NCBI GenBank assembly: GCA_020632795.1
Contig: JACKEV010000007.1
Location: 310,001 to 374,000, forward strand
Direction of reading: 5' to 3'
DNA length: 64,000 nt
Source: Alphaproteobacteria bacterium
GTDB lineage: Bacteria; Myxococcota_A; UBA796; CAJQPC01
Below, one piece after another: positions 17,296 through 26,451 of the stretch. Position 1 is the first letter of the stretch. Each line of letters starts with the position of its first letter. Made by a program: the position numbers and the translations under genes. The notes beneath the pieces are model-generated. The model was not told where the DNA came from. It worked only from the letters and a program-made list of their open reading frames with translations, and searched no databases.

Positions 17296-19446
17296 GTGGC
17301 CAGCTATATCCGTAACTATGAAGTGATCCGAGAGCTCGGCGCCGGGCACTTCGGCACCGTCGTCGCGGCGGTGGGCGAAGTCCCCGGGCGCGGCCTCTCG
17401 GCGGGCAAGCGCCGACTCGTCGCGATCAAGAAGCTCAACGAGGGCGCAGACGACCACTCGCGGGACCTGCTCCAGCAGGAGTTCGCCCTGCTCGACCAGG
17501 TCAAGCACCGCTGCATCGTCCGGGTCTACGAGTACCTGGAGGACGAGAACGCCGTCGTGATGGAGTACATCCACGGCGTCACCCTGCGCAGGATGCTCGA
17601 CGAGTGCGCGCGGGCCCGCGAGCAGGTCTTCACCGACGCGGCGATCGAGATCACCTGCGAGCTGGCCGACGCGCTCTACCAGGCGTGGACGATCCCCGGC
17701 GACAACGGCGAGGCGCTCCAGCTCGTCCACCGGGACCTCAAGCCCGAGAACATCATGGTCACCCCCCAGGGCGAGGTGAAGATCCTCGACTTCGGCCTGG
17801 CCCGGGTGGACAACACCGACTTCGCCCCCGACGACTCCGACCGCATCAAGGGCACGCCCATCTACATGGCCCCCGAGCAGGCCAGCGGGCAGGACGTCGA
17901 CCACCGCAGCGACCTCTTCTCCGTGGGCCTGATCGCCTACGAGCTGTTCATGAACCGGCCGGCCTACGTGCTGCCGCAGAACTCCCGGGATCCCCTGGGC
18001 GAGATCTTCGACGCCATCGAGCGCGGCGCCCTGGTCGACGAGTGCCGGGAGCTGGAGACCAAGCTGCCCAGCGTGGGCCCGATCCTGTCCCGGCTGCTCC
18101 AGGCCAACCCCCGGGCCCGCTACCAGACGGGCCAGGACCTGCTGGTCGACCTCAAGCGGCAGCTCTACCGGGATCGGGGCTCCTACCTCAAGGAGTTCGC
18201 GGAGTTCTTCTTCGGCTCCATCTTCGACCTGGCCGACCCCCCCGAGGTGCGGGGCGGGGGGCGCGCGTCGTCCAGCGGGTCGGCGCCCGCGGGCAACCGG
18301 CAGCAGCGCCTCACGATGGAGGAGCGCCTCAAGGCCTCGATGGCCCGCGAGGCCAACGCGCGCCGCGCCGCCAGCAAGCCCTCCACCTGGAAGGACACCG
18401 CACCGGCCGCGCCGCCGCCCGCGTCGGGCCGCTCCGGCGGCGGTCGGGCCGAGACCTGGACGCCGGGCGCCGCCACCCCGCCGCGCCGCTCCGGCGGGGA
18501 CGGCAAGCCCGGCCCGAAGATGCTCGGGGCCCGCAGCCCCGACGAGACCGGCATGCTCCAGATGGTCTCCCTCACCGACAAGGTCGAGGAGGCCGCCAAG
18601 TCCGACCCCAGCGCCACCGCCTTCTTCGCGATCCCGGCGCCCAAGTCGGACAAGCGCGCCCAGCCGGTGACGCCGGTGGTCACCCCGCCGTCGAACCCCA
18701 TCGGCCTCCCCGGGCCGCCCATCGTCGGCCCTACGCCGGGGATCCAGCCCATCGGGCAGCCGATCGGCGGGCCGGTGGTCCAGGGCCCGGTCATCAGCGG
18801 CCCGGTGGCCTCCGGGCCCCAGGCCGGAGCCATCGCCCAGGGCCCGGTCGCCAACACCCCGTTCCAGGTCGCGGGCGGCGGCGCGGCGCCTCCGCCCGCG
18901 GACGCCGAGCAGCGCACCCAGTCCAACCGGGTCTACGCCATCGTGCTGGCCATGTTCTTCCTGGTCGGCGTCGCGATCTTCGCCGCGGTCTGGTTCCGCC
19001 CGACCGGCGACGCGGTGGCCGACGCGCCGTCCGATCCGCCCCCGGTGGTGAAGGAGGAGCCCAGCAAGGATCGCGGCAAGCGGCGCACCGTCGACACCGG
19101 CACGCCGGCCGCCGAGGAGGACATCCCCAAGGAGGCCCCCAAGGTCTCCCGCCCGCCGCGCACCCCGTCCACGACCCCCAAGTCGACCTCCAGCAGCGCT
19201 GGCCCCGGCACGGTCGCCGTGAAGCTGGGGGGCGGCACCGAGGGCACCACCTCGGTCGAGGTCACCTGCCCCTCGGGCTTCCGCCAGCGGGGCCGGGTGT
19301 CCGGCGGCTCGGCCAGCGTCACCGGGGTCCCCTCCGAGAACTGCACCCTGCACTTCAAGGGCGGCGCGCCAGCGAAGTTCGCCCCGGTCCGGGGGGGCCA
19401 GTCCCTGAACTGCTCGATCATCGGCACGACCGCCCAGTGCCAGTAG
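17296..19446 (+). CDS. Eukaryotic-like Ser/Thr protein kinase with C-terminal extracytoplasmic domain
   Basis: A 716-residue protein with a GTG start. The kinase domain spans about residues 8-280: Gly-rich loop LGAGHFGTVV, Lys45 in VAIKK, HRDLKPEN at 145-152 with catalytic Asp147, DFG at 165-167 and MAPEQ. HRD-Asp, DFG and Lys are all intact, so it should be active. A Pro/Gly/Ala-rich linker follows (residues 310-540). A single membrane helix VYAIVLAMFFLVGVAIFAAV lies at 546-565. The extracytoplasmic end (about 635-716) is a small Cys-containing beta-domain resembling a PEGA-type module. It lies between VWA/FHA genes and three exported proteins, suggesting envelope signalling. Confidence 0.95.
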   Translation: MASYIRNYEVIRELGAGHFGTVVAAVGEVPGRGLSAGKRRLVAIKKLNEGADDHSRDLLQQEFALLDQVKHRCIVRVYEYLEDENAVVMEYIHGVTLRRMLDECARAREQVFTDAAIEITCELADALYQAWTIPGDNGEALQLVHRDLKPENIMVTPQGEVKILDFGLARVDNTDFAPDDSDRIKGTPIYMAPEQASGQDVDHRSDLFSVGLIAYELFMNRPAYVLPQNSRDPLGEIFDAIERGALVDECRELETKLPSVGPILSRLLQANPRARYQTGQDLLVDLKRQLYRDRGSYLKEFAEFFFGSIFDLADPPEVRGGGRASSSGSAPAGNRQQRLTMEERLKASMAREANARRAASKPSTWKDTAPAAPPPASGRSGGGRAETWTPGAATPPRRSGGDGKPGPKMLGARSPDETGMLQMVSLTDKVEEAAKSDPSATAFFAIPAPKSDKRAQPVTPVVTPPSNPIGLPGPPIVGPTPGIQPIGQPIGGPVVQGPVISGPVASGPQAGAIAQGPVANTPFQVAGGGAAPPPADAEQRTQSNRVYAIVLAMFFLVGVAIFAAVWFRPTGDAVADAPSDPPPVVKEEPSKDRGKRRTVDTGTPAAEEDIPKEAPKVSRPPRTPSTTPKSTSSSAGPGTVAVKLGGGTEGTTSVEVTCPSGFRQRGRVSGGSASVTGVPSENCTLHFKGGAPAKFAPVRGGQSLNCSIIGTTAQCQ

Positions 19447-19460
19447 CCGCGCGCGTCGAA

Positions 19461-19479
19461 ACCCGGACCGAGCCGGGGT
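19461..19479 (+). terminator. Weak hairpin after kinase gene
   Basis: ACCCGG / CCGGGGT with a six-base loop, 15 bases after the kinase stop. There is no T-run and one unpaired G, so this is a tentative terminator. Confidence 0.25.
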
Positions 19480-19556
19480 CCTGACGCACGCTGCCAGGCG
19501 CGTTGGCCCGCGCTTGAGGTATCGTCTCCTCCTCATCCACCTTCGGAGTACCGCAG

Positions 19557-21587
19557 ATGTTGAGACTGCTGCTCGGCATGATGCTCGGCCTGTTGCTGAT
19601 CCCGGCCCCCGCCCTGGCCGCTCCTGACGGCGAGCCCGCCCCGCCGCAGGCGTCCACCGTGCCGGATCCACAGGTCGCCCATCGAATCGGCAACAAGGAC
19701 AAGAAGGCCGAACAAGAGCAGCAGATGACCGACGCGGAGAAGGAGGCCGAGAAGCGCCGCAAGGACCGCGCCTCCCGCGTCGTCGTGCTCAAGTGGCCCC
19801 AGACCGAGACCGACTACATGGACGAGACGCTGCGCCGGAACGTGCGCAGCCGCATCGACCGGGCGGACGCGCTGTTCTTCCCCTCGGTGGATCTCTACCA
19901 GAACGGTCGCAAGGTGCCCGACAAGACGGTCATCCCGGCCAACCAGCCGGCGATGGTGCCCGACTCCAACCTCGACGCCATCGTCGCCGAGACCAACCGC
20001 GTCTCCGCCATCCCCTGGGACGCCCTGACCCCGGCGGAGTGGGGCCTGGAGGGCAACAAGCTCCTGCGCCTGGTCGACACGGTGTGGTTCGTCGAGAAGG
20101 TCGAGCAGCGCGAGCCCCTGTTCCTGCTCTACTCCCAGATCGGCAACGCGGCCGAGAACCAGAACAACCCCGCGCCCCCCTTCTACGAGGCCATCGGCGG
20201 GCAGTTCGTCAACTACTACTTCTACCTGTGCGCCACGCTGGCCCTGCAGGACCCCTCCCTGATGTCCAAGCTCACCAACCAGGACCTCAACGGGGCGGTC
20301 ACCTTCTACCTCCAGCAGCTCCAGCAGGGCACCTACCCCATGTTCCCCCTCGACTTCGAGCTGGAGAACGAGTTCGACCTCGACCAGTTCGACAAGGAGT
20401 ACGAGGTCCTGCTCAACGGCCTGCCGGTGGAGATCGACTACGAGGCCCAGGTCATCGTGCCGCTGGGGCGCCACGACATCTACCTCAAGCGCAAGGACAC
20501 CGGGCACGGCCTGTCCGAGAAGCTCGTCGTCGACAAGCTTGAGGAGAAGGCCTACTTCGTGCGCGACGTGGCCCGCAAGAAGATGGGCATCGAGTTCATC
20601 GACCAGCTCTTCAAGCACCCCAACGAGTGCACCCCCGAGCTGGACGGCGACATCCTCAACTACCTCGCCATCTACGCCAAGCTGCACAGCCAGGCCGAGA
20701 TCTACATCGCGGTGCCCCGGTACGGGAACCCGAACAAGGTCTGGATCTGGCGCTACGACCGCTCCACCGCCACGCTCCAGCTCGTCGGCGGCGGCAACGA
20801 CGGCTTCCCCGTGCGCTTCGCGGCCGTCGGCAGCGTGGGCATCCTCTACAACTGGGCCACCTTCTCGGTGGACGACGAGATCAGCGAGTCCGACGTGCAG
20901 GGGGTCCTGGAGACCTCTGCCCAGGGCGAGCTGCAGGACCGCCTCGACGCCAACCCCGAGGCCGGCACGCTGCCCTTCTCCCTCGAGCTGCGCGGGCACT
21001 ACAACCGCCTGATGATCGCGGCGGGCATCGAGGGCGGCTACAACCTGGCGTCCGAGGGCAAGTACGTCGAGCGCTACCACACCCCGGTCCACGGGGGTGA
21101 CTTCGACAACGATCTGATCACCATCCAGGCCCAGGACCGCCAGGAGACCGAGCGGACCGACGAGAACGGCGACCCGGTGCTCGACGAGAACGGCGACCCC
21201 GTGCCCGGGCCGGACCTCTACTCCGGCCCGGAGGCGCTCCACTTCTCAAGGTTCAACCGGTATATCTACGGCGCGGTCGGCGTCGGGCTGGGCCGGGACG
21301 CCTCCCTGGGCTTCGGGCCGCGGCTCGCGCTCAAGGTCGGGTGGACCAACCTGCCCTACGCCATCCAGACCACCGGGCACTTCGGCTGGACCATCGAGGG
21401 CGAGAACCTCATCTCGGCCCTGCCGTCCACCAACCGCGTCCGCCCGCTGCTGGACATCGACGCTCGCGCGGGCGTGGCGATCTCCCTGCCGGGCTCGATC
21501 CAGTCTGATCTGGCGCAGAGCTACGACAGCGAGAAGATCGTCGCGCCGGTCTTCGGGCTGACGGCCGGCATCGGGACCACGTTCTGA
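19557..21587 (+). CDS. Exported protein, probable outer-membrane beta-barrel C-terminus
   Basis: A 676-residue protein with a signal peptide (MLRLLLGMMLGLLLIPAPALA-A). A charged Lys/Glu coiled-coil-like stretch follows at about 45-75. The middle region has aromatic-rich segments (FVNYYFYLCATLALQD) and a PEGA-like beta motif (LNGLPVEIDYEAQVIVPLGRH) near residue 290. The last 200 residues alternate hydrophobic residues and glycine (RFNRYIYGAVGVGLGRDASL) and end with Phe, a typical outer-membrane barrel signature. I recognise no named family. It shares this layout with the next gene, so the two are probably functional partners in the envelope. Confidence 0.82.
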   Translation: MLRLLLGMMLGLLLIPAPALAAPDGEPAPPQASTVPDPQVAHRIGNKDKKAEQEQQMTDAEKEAEKRRKDRASRVVVLKWPQTETDYMDETLRRNVRSRIDRADALFFPSVDLYQNGRKVPDKTVIPANQPAMVPDSNLDAIVAETNRVSAIPWDALTPAEWGLEGNKLLRLVDTVWFVEKVEQREPLFLLYSQIGNAAENQNNPAPPFYEAIGGQFVNYYFYLCATLALQDPSLMSKLTNQDLNGAVTFYLQQLQQGTYPMFPLDFELENEFDLDQFDKEYEVLLNGLPVEIDYEAQVIVPLGRHDIYLKRKDTGHGLSEKLVVDKLEEKAYFVRDVARKKMGIEFIDQLFKHPNECTPELDGDILNYLAIYAKLHSQAEIYIAVPRYGNPNKVWIWRYDRSTATLQLVGGGNDGFPVRFAAVGSVGILYNWATFSVDDEISESDVQGVLETSAQGELQDRLDANPEAGTLPFSLELRGHYNRLMIAAGIEGGYNLASEGKYVERYHTPVHGGDFDNDLITIQAQDRQETERTDENGDPVLDENGDPVPGPDLYSGPEALHFSRFNRYIYGAVGVGLGRDASLGFGPRLALKVGWTNLPYAIQTTGHFGWTIEGENLISALPSTNRVRPLLDIDARAGVAISLPGSIQSDLAQSYDSEKIVAPVFGLTAGIGTTF

Positions 21588-21588
21588 T

Positions 21589-21611
21589 CCCCGCCTGCCC
21601 GCAGGCTGGGG
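21589..21611 (+). terminator. GC-rich hairpin immediately after the stop at 21587
   Basis: CCCCGCCTG and CAGGC-T-GGGG pair around a short loop, with one bulged T, one base after the stop codon. No T-run follows. The position supports a transcription terminator or attenuator between two exported-protein genes. Confidence 0.4.
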
Positions 21612-21635
21612 AGTGCGCACCGGCGTCAGAGCACA

Positions 21636-21641
21636 TAGAAT
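21636..21641 (+). promoter_or_regulatory. Possible -10 element before the gene at 21651
   Basis: TAGAAT ends nine bases before the ATG at 21651, which would give a nearly leaderless mRNA. No clear -35 is seen. Confidence 0.3.
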
Positions 21642-21650
21642 GATGGCGCC

Positions 21651-23192
21651 ATGTGGAACTTCTGCGCGCTCCTGATCGCCTGGGTGGTCACCGCCGCCGC
21701 CCAGACCCCTCCTGAACCCGCGAAGGACGACGCCCCCGCGCGGGTCGTCGTCTGGTTCGACCGCGGCCCGCCTGCGGAGCCCGCCCGCCTCAAGGCGGAG
21801 CGGAGCATCGGAGGCGAGGCGCTGCACGTCAGCGGGGCCCAGCTCGCCTTCCCGCCCCAGCCGTGGAACCGGCGCGACGCCGAGGCCCTGGGTCGGGTGG
21901 CGGGGGTCCTGCGGGACGGCCAGCAGAAGTGGCAGGAGTTCGAGGTCGAGCTGGGCATCGCCCGCGACCTGGACCTCGCCATCGAGCAGGTCGGCGTGTT
22001 GCGCGACGCCTCGGACCGGGACGCCCTCATCCTGGCCCTGATGTGGCAGGGCGCGTCGGTCAACCTCGCGTTCCGCCCCGAGGATTTCCCGACCAGCAAC
22101 GAGGCCGCCGCCTTCCGCCTGGACCTGCCGGGCCTCGCCGCCAACCAGCCGCTCCTGGACGCGCTGGCGCTGGACCCCAGCCGCACCTTCACCAAGGGCG
22201 AGTTGCCCGAGGCCGACAGCTTCCGGATCATGCAGGAGCTGACCGCGGCGCTCAAGGCCATGCCCCGGGCCACCCTGGTCACCGGAACGCTGCCCGAAGG
22301 GGCCTCGCTGATGGTCGATGGGGTGGCGACCACGCCGGTCGACGGCGCGGTGGAGCTGGTGCCCGGGCACCACTACGTCCACCTGCTGGTCAACGGCGTC
22401 ATCGCCGGCCGCTCCGAGATCGACGCCTACCCCGGCGCGTCGGTGGACCTGCCCTTCCTGGTGTCCGATCGGGAGCGGGGGGAGTCCGAGCGCGTCATCG
22501 AGTCCGGCGTCACCACCGGCCTGCCCGAGGACGTTCAGAACGCGATCGCCCAGATCAGCGGCCAGTATCCCAGCGCCGAGGTCTACCTGGGCGCGGTCAC
22601 CGGCGACGGCCGGGTGGTCGTGCTGCCCTTCTCAGGGGGCGCGCGGATCGAGGAGAAGCGCCCGGTGACCTTCACCTTCGGCGCGGAGATCGGCGGCTCC
22701 CTGATCTCGAGCCCCAGCTTCTACTACGCGCGCCCCGAGGGCCGGACCCAAGGGGAGAACATCAACACCCCGGCGGCCACCGGCGCGCTGGATCTGGAGC
22801 TGGGCATCTACAACTTCGCGGTGCTCGCGGGGGCCGAGATCTACATCACCCCGCTGGAGGAGCTGGTCTACGGCACCGGCGAGCCCGACGCGACCTCGGC
22901 GGACAACTACTACACCGTGGTCCACACCAAGATCACGGGCGGCCTGGGCGCCTATCTGCTGCGTCCGACGCGGGAGCGCCGACCCACGATGCTGGTGGGC
23001 GCGAACTACGGCTGGTTCTCTCCCGGGCACCTCGGGGGGGGCGGTCGGGTGACCTTCGGCATCCCCATGGACAAGCGCAACCACTTCAAGCTGACGGTCC
23101 ACGGGTGGTACGGACAGCCCATTTCGGGATACCCGGCGGATGAGCCCCTGTTCGCCGGGGGTATCCGTCTGGGATTCCAGAGCTCCATCTGA
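21651..23192 (+). CDS. Exported PEGA-like/outer-membrane protein
   Basis: A 513-residue protein starting MWNFCALLIAWVVTAAAQ, a signal peptide. About residues 205-245 look like a PEGA domain: TLPEGASLMVDGVATTPVDG then VPGHHYVHLLVNG. The last 170 residues alternate as in a beta-barrel (VTFTFGAEIGGSLISSPSF through FAGGIRLGFQSS) and end in Ile. Its organisation matches the preceding gene, suggesting a pair of surface or secretion components. The next exported-protein gene starts 8-11 bases after its stop, so they form an operon. No specific family recognised. Confidence 0.82.
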   Translation: MWNFCALLIAWVVTAAAQTPPEPAKDDAPARVVVWFDRGPPAEPARLKAERSIGGEALHVSGAQLAFPPQPWNRRDAEALGRVAGVLRDGQQKWQEFEVELGIARDLDLAIEQVGVLRDASDRDALILALMWQGASVNLAFRPEDFPTSNEAAAFRLDLPGLAANQPLLDALALDPSRTFTKGELPEADSFRIMQELTAALKAMPRATLVTGTLPEGASLMVDGVATTPVDGAVELVPGHHYVHLLVNGVIAGRSEIDAYPGASVDLPFLVSDRERGESERVIESGVTTGLPEDVQNAIAQISGQYPSAEVYLGAVTGDGRVVVLPFSGGARIEEKRPVTFTFGAEIGGSLISSPSFYYARPEGRTQGENINTPAATGALDLELGIYNFAVLAGAEIYITPLEELVYGTGEPDATSADNYYTVVHTKITGGLGAYLLRPTRERRPTMLVGANYGWFSPGHLGGGGRVTFGIPMDKRNHFKLTVHGWYGQPISGYPADEPLFAGGIRLGFQSSI

Positions 23193-23199
23193 AGGATCG

Positions 23200-24399
23200 A
23201 TGATGCCAAGGTTTGACAGGTTCCTGCTGATGGCGGGCGCGGCGCTGTCGTTGTGTCTGGGGGCTGCGGTGGGCGCGCAGGAGCAGCCCGCGGAGCCGAC
23301 CTTCCTGCCGGTCGAGCTGGGCCCCGGCTCCCTGGTCTACCACTGGCCGGAGGACGAGCCGCTTCACTACCGCATCCAGATGTACCTCTCCACCCCCTAC
23401 GGCACCCGGTTCTACGCCAGCGAGAACCTGGACGCCCGGGTCTCGGAGATGACGATGGCGCTGCTGCTCAAGTGCCGCGCCAAGCCACCCGAGGAGAAGT
23501 ACCAGTCGATGGCCTGCGAGATCCACCGGGTCGAGCTGGGCGGCGCCACCCGCACAGGCGAGGACCACAAGGTCCGGGAGATCTTCGCCGAGTACGTGCA
23601 GGATCTCTCGGCGGCCACCATCCAGGTGGAGATGACCCCCCGGGGGCGGGTCCGCACCGTCGACCTGGAGGGCATCGAGAAGGGCTACGACCGGCAGGCC
23701 CTCAAGCACGAGTACCTGCGGCTGGTCGTCAGCCGGGGCCTCTCCGCGCTCGAGGTCGAGATGCCCAAGGACGGCGACCCGCGCGACAAGCCCTGGCGTC
23801 AGAAGGGGTCCCCGCTGGCCATGCGCCTGCCGGTCCCGACCGGCACCGCGGGCGGCGTCCGCATGATGCACGAGGTCCTCGGCGCCAGCGACGACGGCGT
23901 GGTGATCCGCTCCATCGGTCAGGGCACGCTCCAGCAGGGCGGCACGGCCAGCACGGCGACCATCTCGGCCTTCCTCTCCGGGCAGGCGGTCTTCGACACG
24001 GAGCGGAAGGTCCTGGTCAAGAACGAGCAGACCTTCCAGGGTGTGTTCACCGCGCAGGCCGGCAACACCGGCCGCGACCTCTACATCAGCCAGGTCACGA
24101 TGATCGACCTGCTGCCGGACTTCGAGGAGCTGGACGCGCAGTACCGCCAGCGCCTCCAGAGCCCGCCCAAGTCCGCGGGCGAGGTCCTGTCCTTCGACAA
24201 GGATCAGGGACCCGGCGAGCACGGCAGCGCGCTCCGACAGGCCCTCGGCTTGCCGGACGAGCCCGGCGTGGACGCGCCCGGCGTGGACGAGCCCGGGTCG
24301 GATGAGCCCGGCGTGGATGCGCCCGGGTCGGAGGAGCCCGGCGTGGATGCGCCCGGCGTGGATGCGCCCGGCGTGGATGCGCCCGCGCCGGAGGAGTAG
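23200..24399 (+). CDS. Exported protein with C-terminal GVDAP repeats
   Basis: A 399-residue protein. Two adjacent ATGs (23200, 23203) follow AAGGA; the second has the better spacing. The signal peptide is MPRFDRFLLMAGAALSLCLG and onward to AVGAQ. The body (residues 25-345) is a beta-rich domain I do not recognise, with HYRIQMYLSTPYGTRF near its start. From residue 353 the sequence is a low-complexity run of five-residue units (GVDAP, GSDEP, GSEEP), acidic and Pro-rich, like a flexible cell-wall or surface linker. It follows the previous gene almost directly and so belongs to the same operon. Confidence 0.82.
   Translation: MMPRFDRFLLMAGAALSLCLGAAVGAQEQPAEPTFLPVELGPGSLVYHWPEDEPLHYRIQMYLSTPYGTRFYASENLDARVSEMTMALLLKCRAKPPEEKYQSMACEIHRVELGGATRTGEDHKVREIFAEYVQDLSAATIQVEMTPRGRVRTVDLEGIEKGYDRQALKHEYLRLVVSRGLSALEVEMPKDGDPRDKPWRQKGSPLAMRLPVPTGTAGGVRMMHEVLGASDDGVVIRSIGQGTLQQGGTASTATISAFLSGQAVFDTERKVLVKNEQTFQGVFTAQAGNTGRDLYISQVTMIDLLPDFEELDAQYRQRLQSPPKSAGEVLSFDKDQGPGEHGSALRQALGLPDEPGVDAPGVDEPGSDEPGVDAPGSEEPGVDAPGVDAPGVDAPAPEE
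24256..24390 (+). repeat. 15-base tandem repeats encoding GVDAP-type units
   Basis: About nine copies of a 15-base unit close to GGCGTGGATGCGCCC encode the C-terminal acidic Pro-rich tail of the exported protein. The copies are near-identical at the DNA level, so the copy number can vary by slippage. Confidence 0.8.
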
Positions 24400-24405
24400 G
24401 CCGCC

Positions 24406-25401
24406 TCAGCGGTGGAGCAGAGCCTCCACGCTGTCGGCCAGGAAGAAGTCGTCGACCCAGCGGGTGAGGGTGTCCAGGTCTGCCGCGTTCACGCACGCGC
24501 GCGCTTCGTCGGAGACCTCCCCGAAGCGACGCTCCAGCATGCGCAGGAGGAAGGTGCGGGACTGGAGGAGGCGGCCCTCCTCGCGGCCCTCTTCGCGGCC
24601 CTCCTCGCGGCCTTCCTCTCGGCCCCTGGCCTCCAGCTGGTCCGCGACGCTCTTCACGACGTTTCGACTCTCAGCGCCCACGGCTTCTCCCATGACAGCC
24701 TCCAGGACCGCTACGCCGCGCGTATCGACGGTCACCTTCAGAATATGGCGTGTGGCCAGTTCGACCGCGCGTAGCCCGCCCTCCTGGGCCGCCCGCGCGA
24801 AGACACCGGTCCACTCCGGGAGACGGTCCAGCAGGTCCGGCTCCTGGTAGTGCTTGAACAGCAGCTTCACCATCGCGACCAGGGCCCCGGAGGTCAGCGC
24901 CTCGTCCGGGGTGTCGGAGAGATCTCCGAGCTGATAGCGCAGCGAAGGGACCGCGCCGCCCGCAGCGGCCCGCGCGGGGGCAGGCAGGTCGACGAGGTCG
25001 GCGATGTCCAAGGGCGCGCTCCACCGCCGCTGGCCGTGGTAGAGCACGAGCGGGTAGACCATCGGAAGCCGGCGTGCCTCAGGGTGCTCTTGGAGCCAGT
25101 GGGCCCAGATCAGGACCACGTACTGGAGGATGCGCCAGGCCATCAGGGGATCGACGGTCGACTGGTGCTCGAACAGCAGGTAGAACAGGATGTCCTCGCC
25201 GGACTTCAACCGCGTGGCGAAGAGCAGATCGGCGTGACGCTCGGAGAGCTCGGCGTCCACGAAGCTGGCGTCCACCCGCTCCAGACCGTCGAGGTCGACC
25301 CAGGGGAGCAGGTCAGCGGGCAAGGACTCCCGCAGGTGCTGGGCGGCGTAGCGGGGCTCGCCGAAGACGTCCTTGAACAGGCGATCGTGGGGTTGGGACA
25401 T
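24406..25401 (-). CDS. Rpn family PD-(D/E)XK nuclease (recombination-promoting/transposase_31-like)
   Basis: A 331-residue protein with the N-terminal signature HDRLFKDVFGEPRYAAQHL. The nuclease core has ADLLF (Asp58) and FYLLFEHQS (Glu78, Gln80), the D...ExQ form of the PD-(D/E)XK fold found in RpnA-E/YhgA proteins. The helical middle (MVYPLVLYHGQRRW) is also typical. Known members are DNA endonucleases that promote RecA-independent recombination or act in phage defence. The C-terminal part has four GREE repeats that vary between relatives. Convergent with the previous operon (gap 6 bases), and 81 bases downstream of the PLP-dehydratase gene. Confidence 0.92.
   Translation of the reverse strand: MSQPHDRLFKDVFGEPRYAAQHLRESLPADLLPWVDLDGLERVDASFVDAELSERHADLLFATRLKSGEDILFYLLFEHQSTVDPLMAWRILQYVVLIWAHWLQEHPEARRLPMVYPLVLYHGQRRWSAPLDIADLVDLPAPARAAAGGAVPSLRYQLGDLSDTPDEALTSGALVAMVKLLFKHYQEPDLLDRLPEWTGVFARAAQEGGLRAVELATRHILKVTVDTRGVAVLEAVMGEAVGAESRNVVKSVADQLEARGREEGREEGREEGREEGRLLQSRTFLLRMLERRFGEVSDEARACVNAADLDTLTRWVDDFFLADSVEALLHR
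24571..24626 (-). repeat. 12-base tandem repeats encoding GREE units in the Rpn protein
   Basis: Four near-identical copies encode GREEGREEGREEGREE. In this family the repeat region is known to change length; here it is short and perfect in protein, slightly degenerate in DNA. Confidence 0.75.
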
Positions 25402-25412
25402 GCTGATGTTCC

Positions 25413-25479
25413 GATGGGAACGTCACCCTATGCCGTCCGGCCGCTGCACGCCCCGCCACCGACCGTACGATGGAACGTC
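25413..25479. repeat. Direct repeat pair in the region upstream of the Rpn gene
   Basis: GATGGGAACGTC (25413-25424) and GATGGAACGTC (25469-25479) differ by one base and lie 44 bases apart in the 81-base gap before the Rpn start. The first forms an inverted GTTCC-GATG-GGAAC with flanking bases. They may be an operator for the Rpn gene. Confidence 0.35.
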
Positions 25480-25482
25480 GGG

Positions 25483-26451
25483 TCAGGAGATCCGGTCACC
25501 GCCCCAGGGCAGGGCGTCCAGGTCCACGTTCCCCCCGCAGAGCACCACCCCGACCCGAGCCATCCCCGGCCGCGCCCGGAAGCCCTCGGTGAGCGCTGCG
25601 GCGACCCCCACCGCCGAGCTGGGCTCGATCACCAGCTTCATGCGCGACCAGACCAGCCGCATGGCCGCGCGGATCGCGTCGTCGTCGACCACGATGACGT
25701 CCTCCACGAGGTCGCGGACGATGGGCCAGGGGTTGGGGCTCAGGGGCGTGCGCAGGCCGTCGGCGATGGTGTCGGGCACGAAGTCGGTCACCCGCGCGCC
25801 TGTGACCTTGGCCTGCGCGGTGTCATCAGCGCCGGCGGGCTCGGCGGCGAAGGTGCGCACCCCCGCCGCCCGCATCACCACCGCGATGCCTGAGATCATG
25901 CCCCCGCCGCCCACCGGCACGATCACCGCGTCCAGCCCGCCGGCCTGCTCCAGCAGCTCCAGGCCGATGGTGCCCTGGCCGGCGATGACGCGGGGGTCGT
26001 TGGAGGGGTGGATGAACACCGCCCCGGTATCCTCGGCCACCTGGCGGGCGGTCTCCTCCCGGGCCCGGGCCGTCGGCGCACAGCCCACCACCCGGGCCCC
26101 ATAGCCCGCCACCGCCGCGCGCTTGGCGGCCGGGGCGTTCGTCGGCATCACGATCGCCGCCGGGACGCCCCGCGCCCGCGCCGCCCAGGCCAGAGCCTGC
26201 CCGTGGTTGCCGCTGGAGTGGGTCACGACCCCGCGCGCGGCCTCGTCCTCGGACAGGGAGAGCACCGCGTTGAGGGCGCCCCGGGCCTTGAACGAGCCGG
26301 TCTTCTGGAGCAGCTCGGCCTTGTGGAGCAGCGCCCGCCCCGCCAGGCCGTCCAGGATGCGGCTGGTCATCACCGGCGTGCGGTGGATGTGCGGCCCGAT
26401 GCGCGCCGCCGCCGCCTGGATGTCCGCCAGGGAGACGACGTAGGCGCTCAA
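25483..26451 (-). CDS. PLP-dependent threonine/serine dehydratase (or serine racemase)
   Basis: A 322-residue protein of the tryptophan-synthase-beta PLP fold (fold type II). KTGSFKARGALN contains the Schiff-base Lys, THSSGNHGQALAWAA is the phosphate-side loop and PVGGGGMISGI the glycine loop. The start is a TTG at 26451, overlapping the upstream stop as TTGA, with GAGG five bases before it. An in-frame extension to 26937 lies inside that upstream gene and is not used. Expected activity is deamination of threonine or serine to a 2-keto acid, or serine racemisation; sequence does not decide. Translational coupling to a CHAT/Clp_N/FHA protein is unusual. Confidence 0.92.
   Translation of the reverse strand: MSAYVVSLADIQAAAARIGPHIHRTPVMTSRILDGLAGRALLHKAELLQKTGSFKARGALNAVLSLSEDEAARGVVTHSSGNHGQALAWAARARGVPAAIVMPTNAPAAKRAAVAGYGARVVGCAPTARAREETARQVAEDTGAVFIHPSNDPRVIAGQGTIGLELLEQAGGLDAVIVPVGGGGMISGIAVVMRAAGVRTFAAEPAGADDTAQAKVTGARVTDFVPDTIADGLRTPLSPNPWPIVRDLVEDVIVVDDDAIRAAMRLVWSRMKLVIEPSSAVGVAAALTEGFRARPGMARVGVVLCGGNVDLDALPWGGDRIS

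Noticed and set aside
19504..19517. Possible sigma-54 promoter TGGCCC-GCGC-TTGA before 19557
   Set aside because: Spacer is four instead of five bases and the -12 GC is missing.
17218..19671. 817-codon minus-strand frame opposite the kinase
   Set aside because: No motifs, antisense of an intact kinase.
24256..24390. CRISPR-like array
   Set aside because: 15-base units without spacers, in frame in a protein tail.
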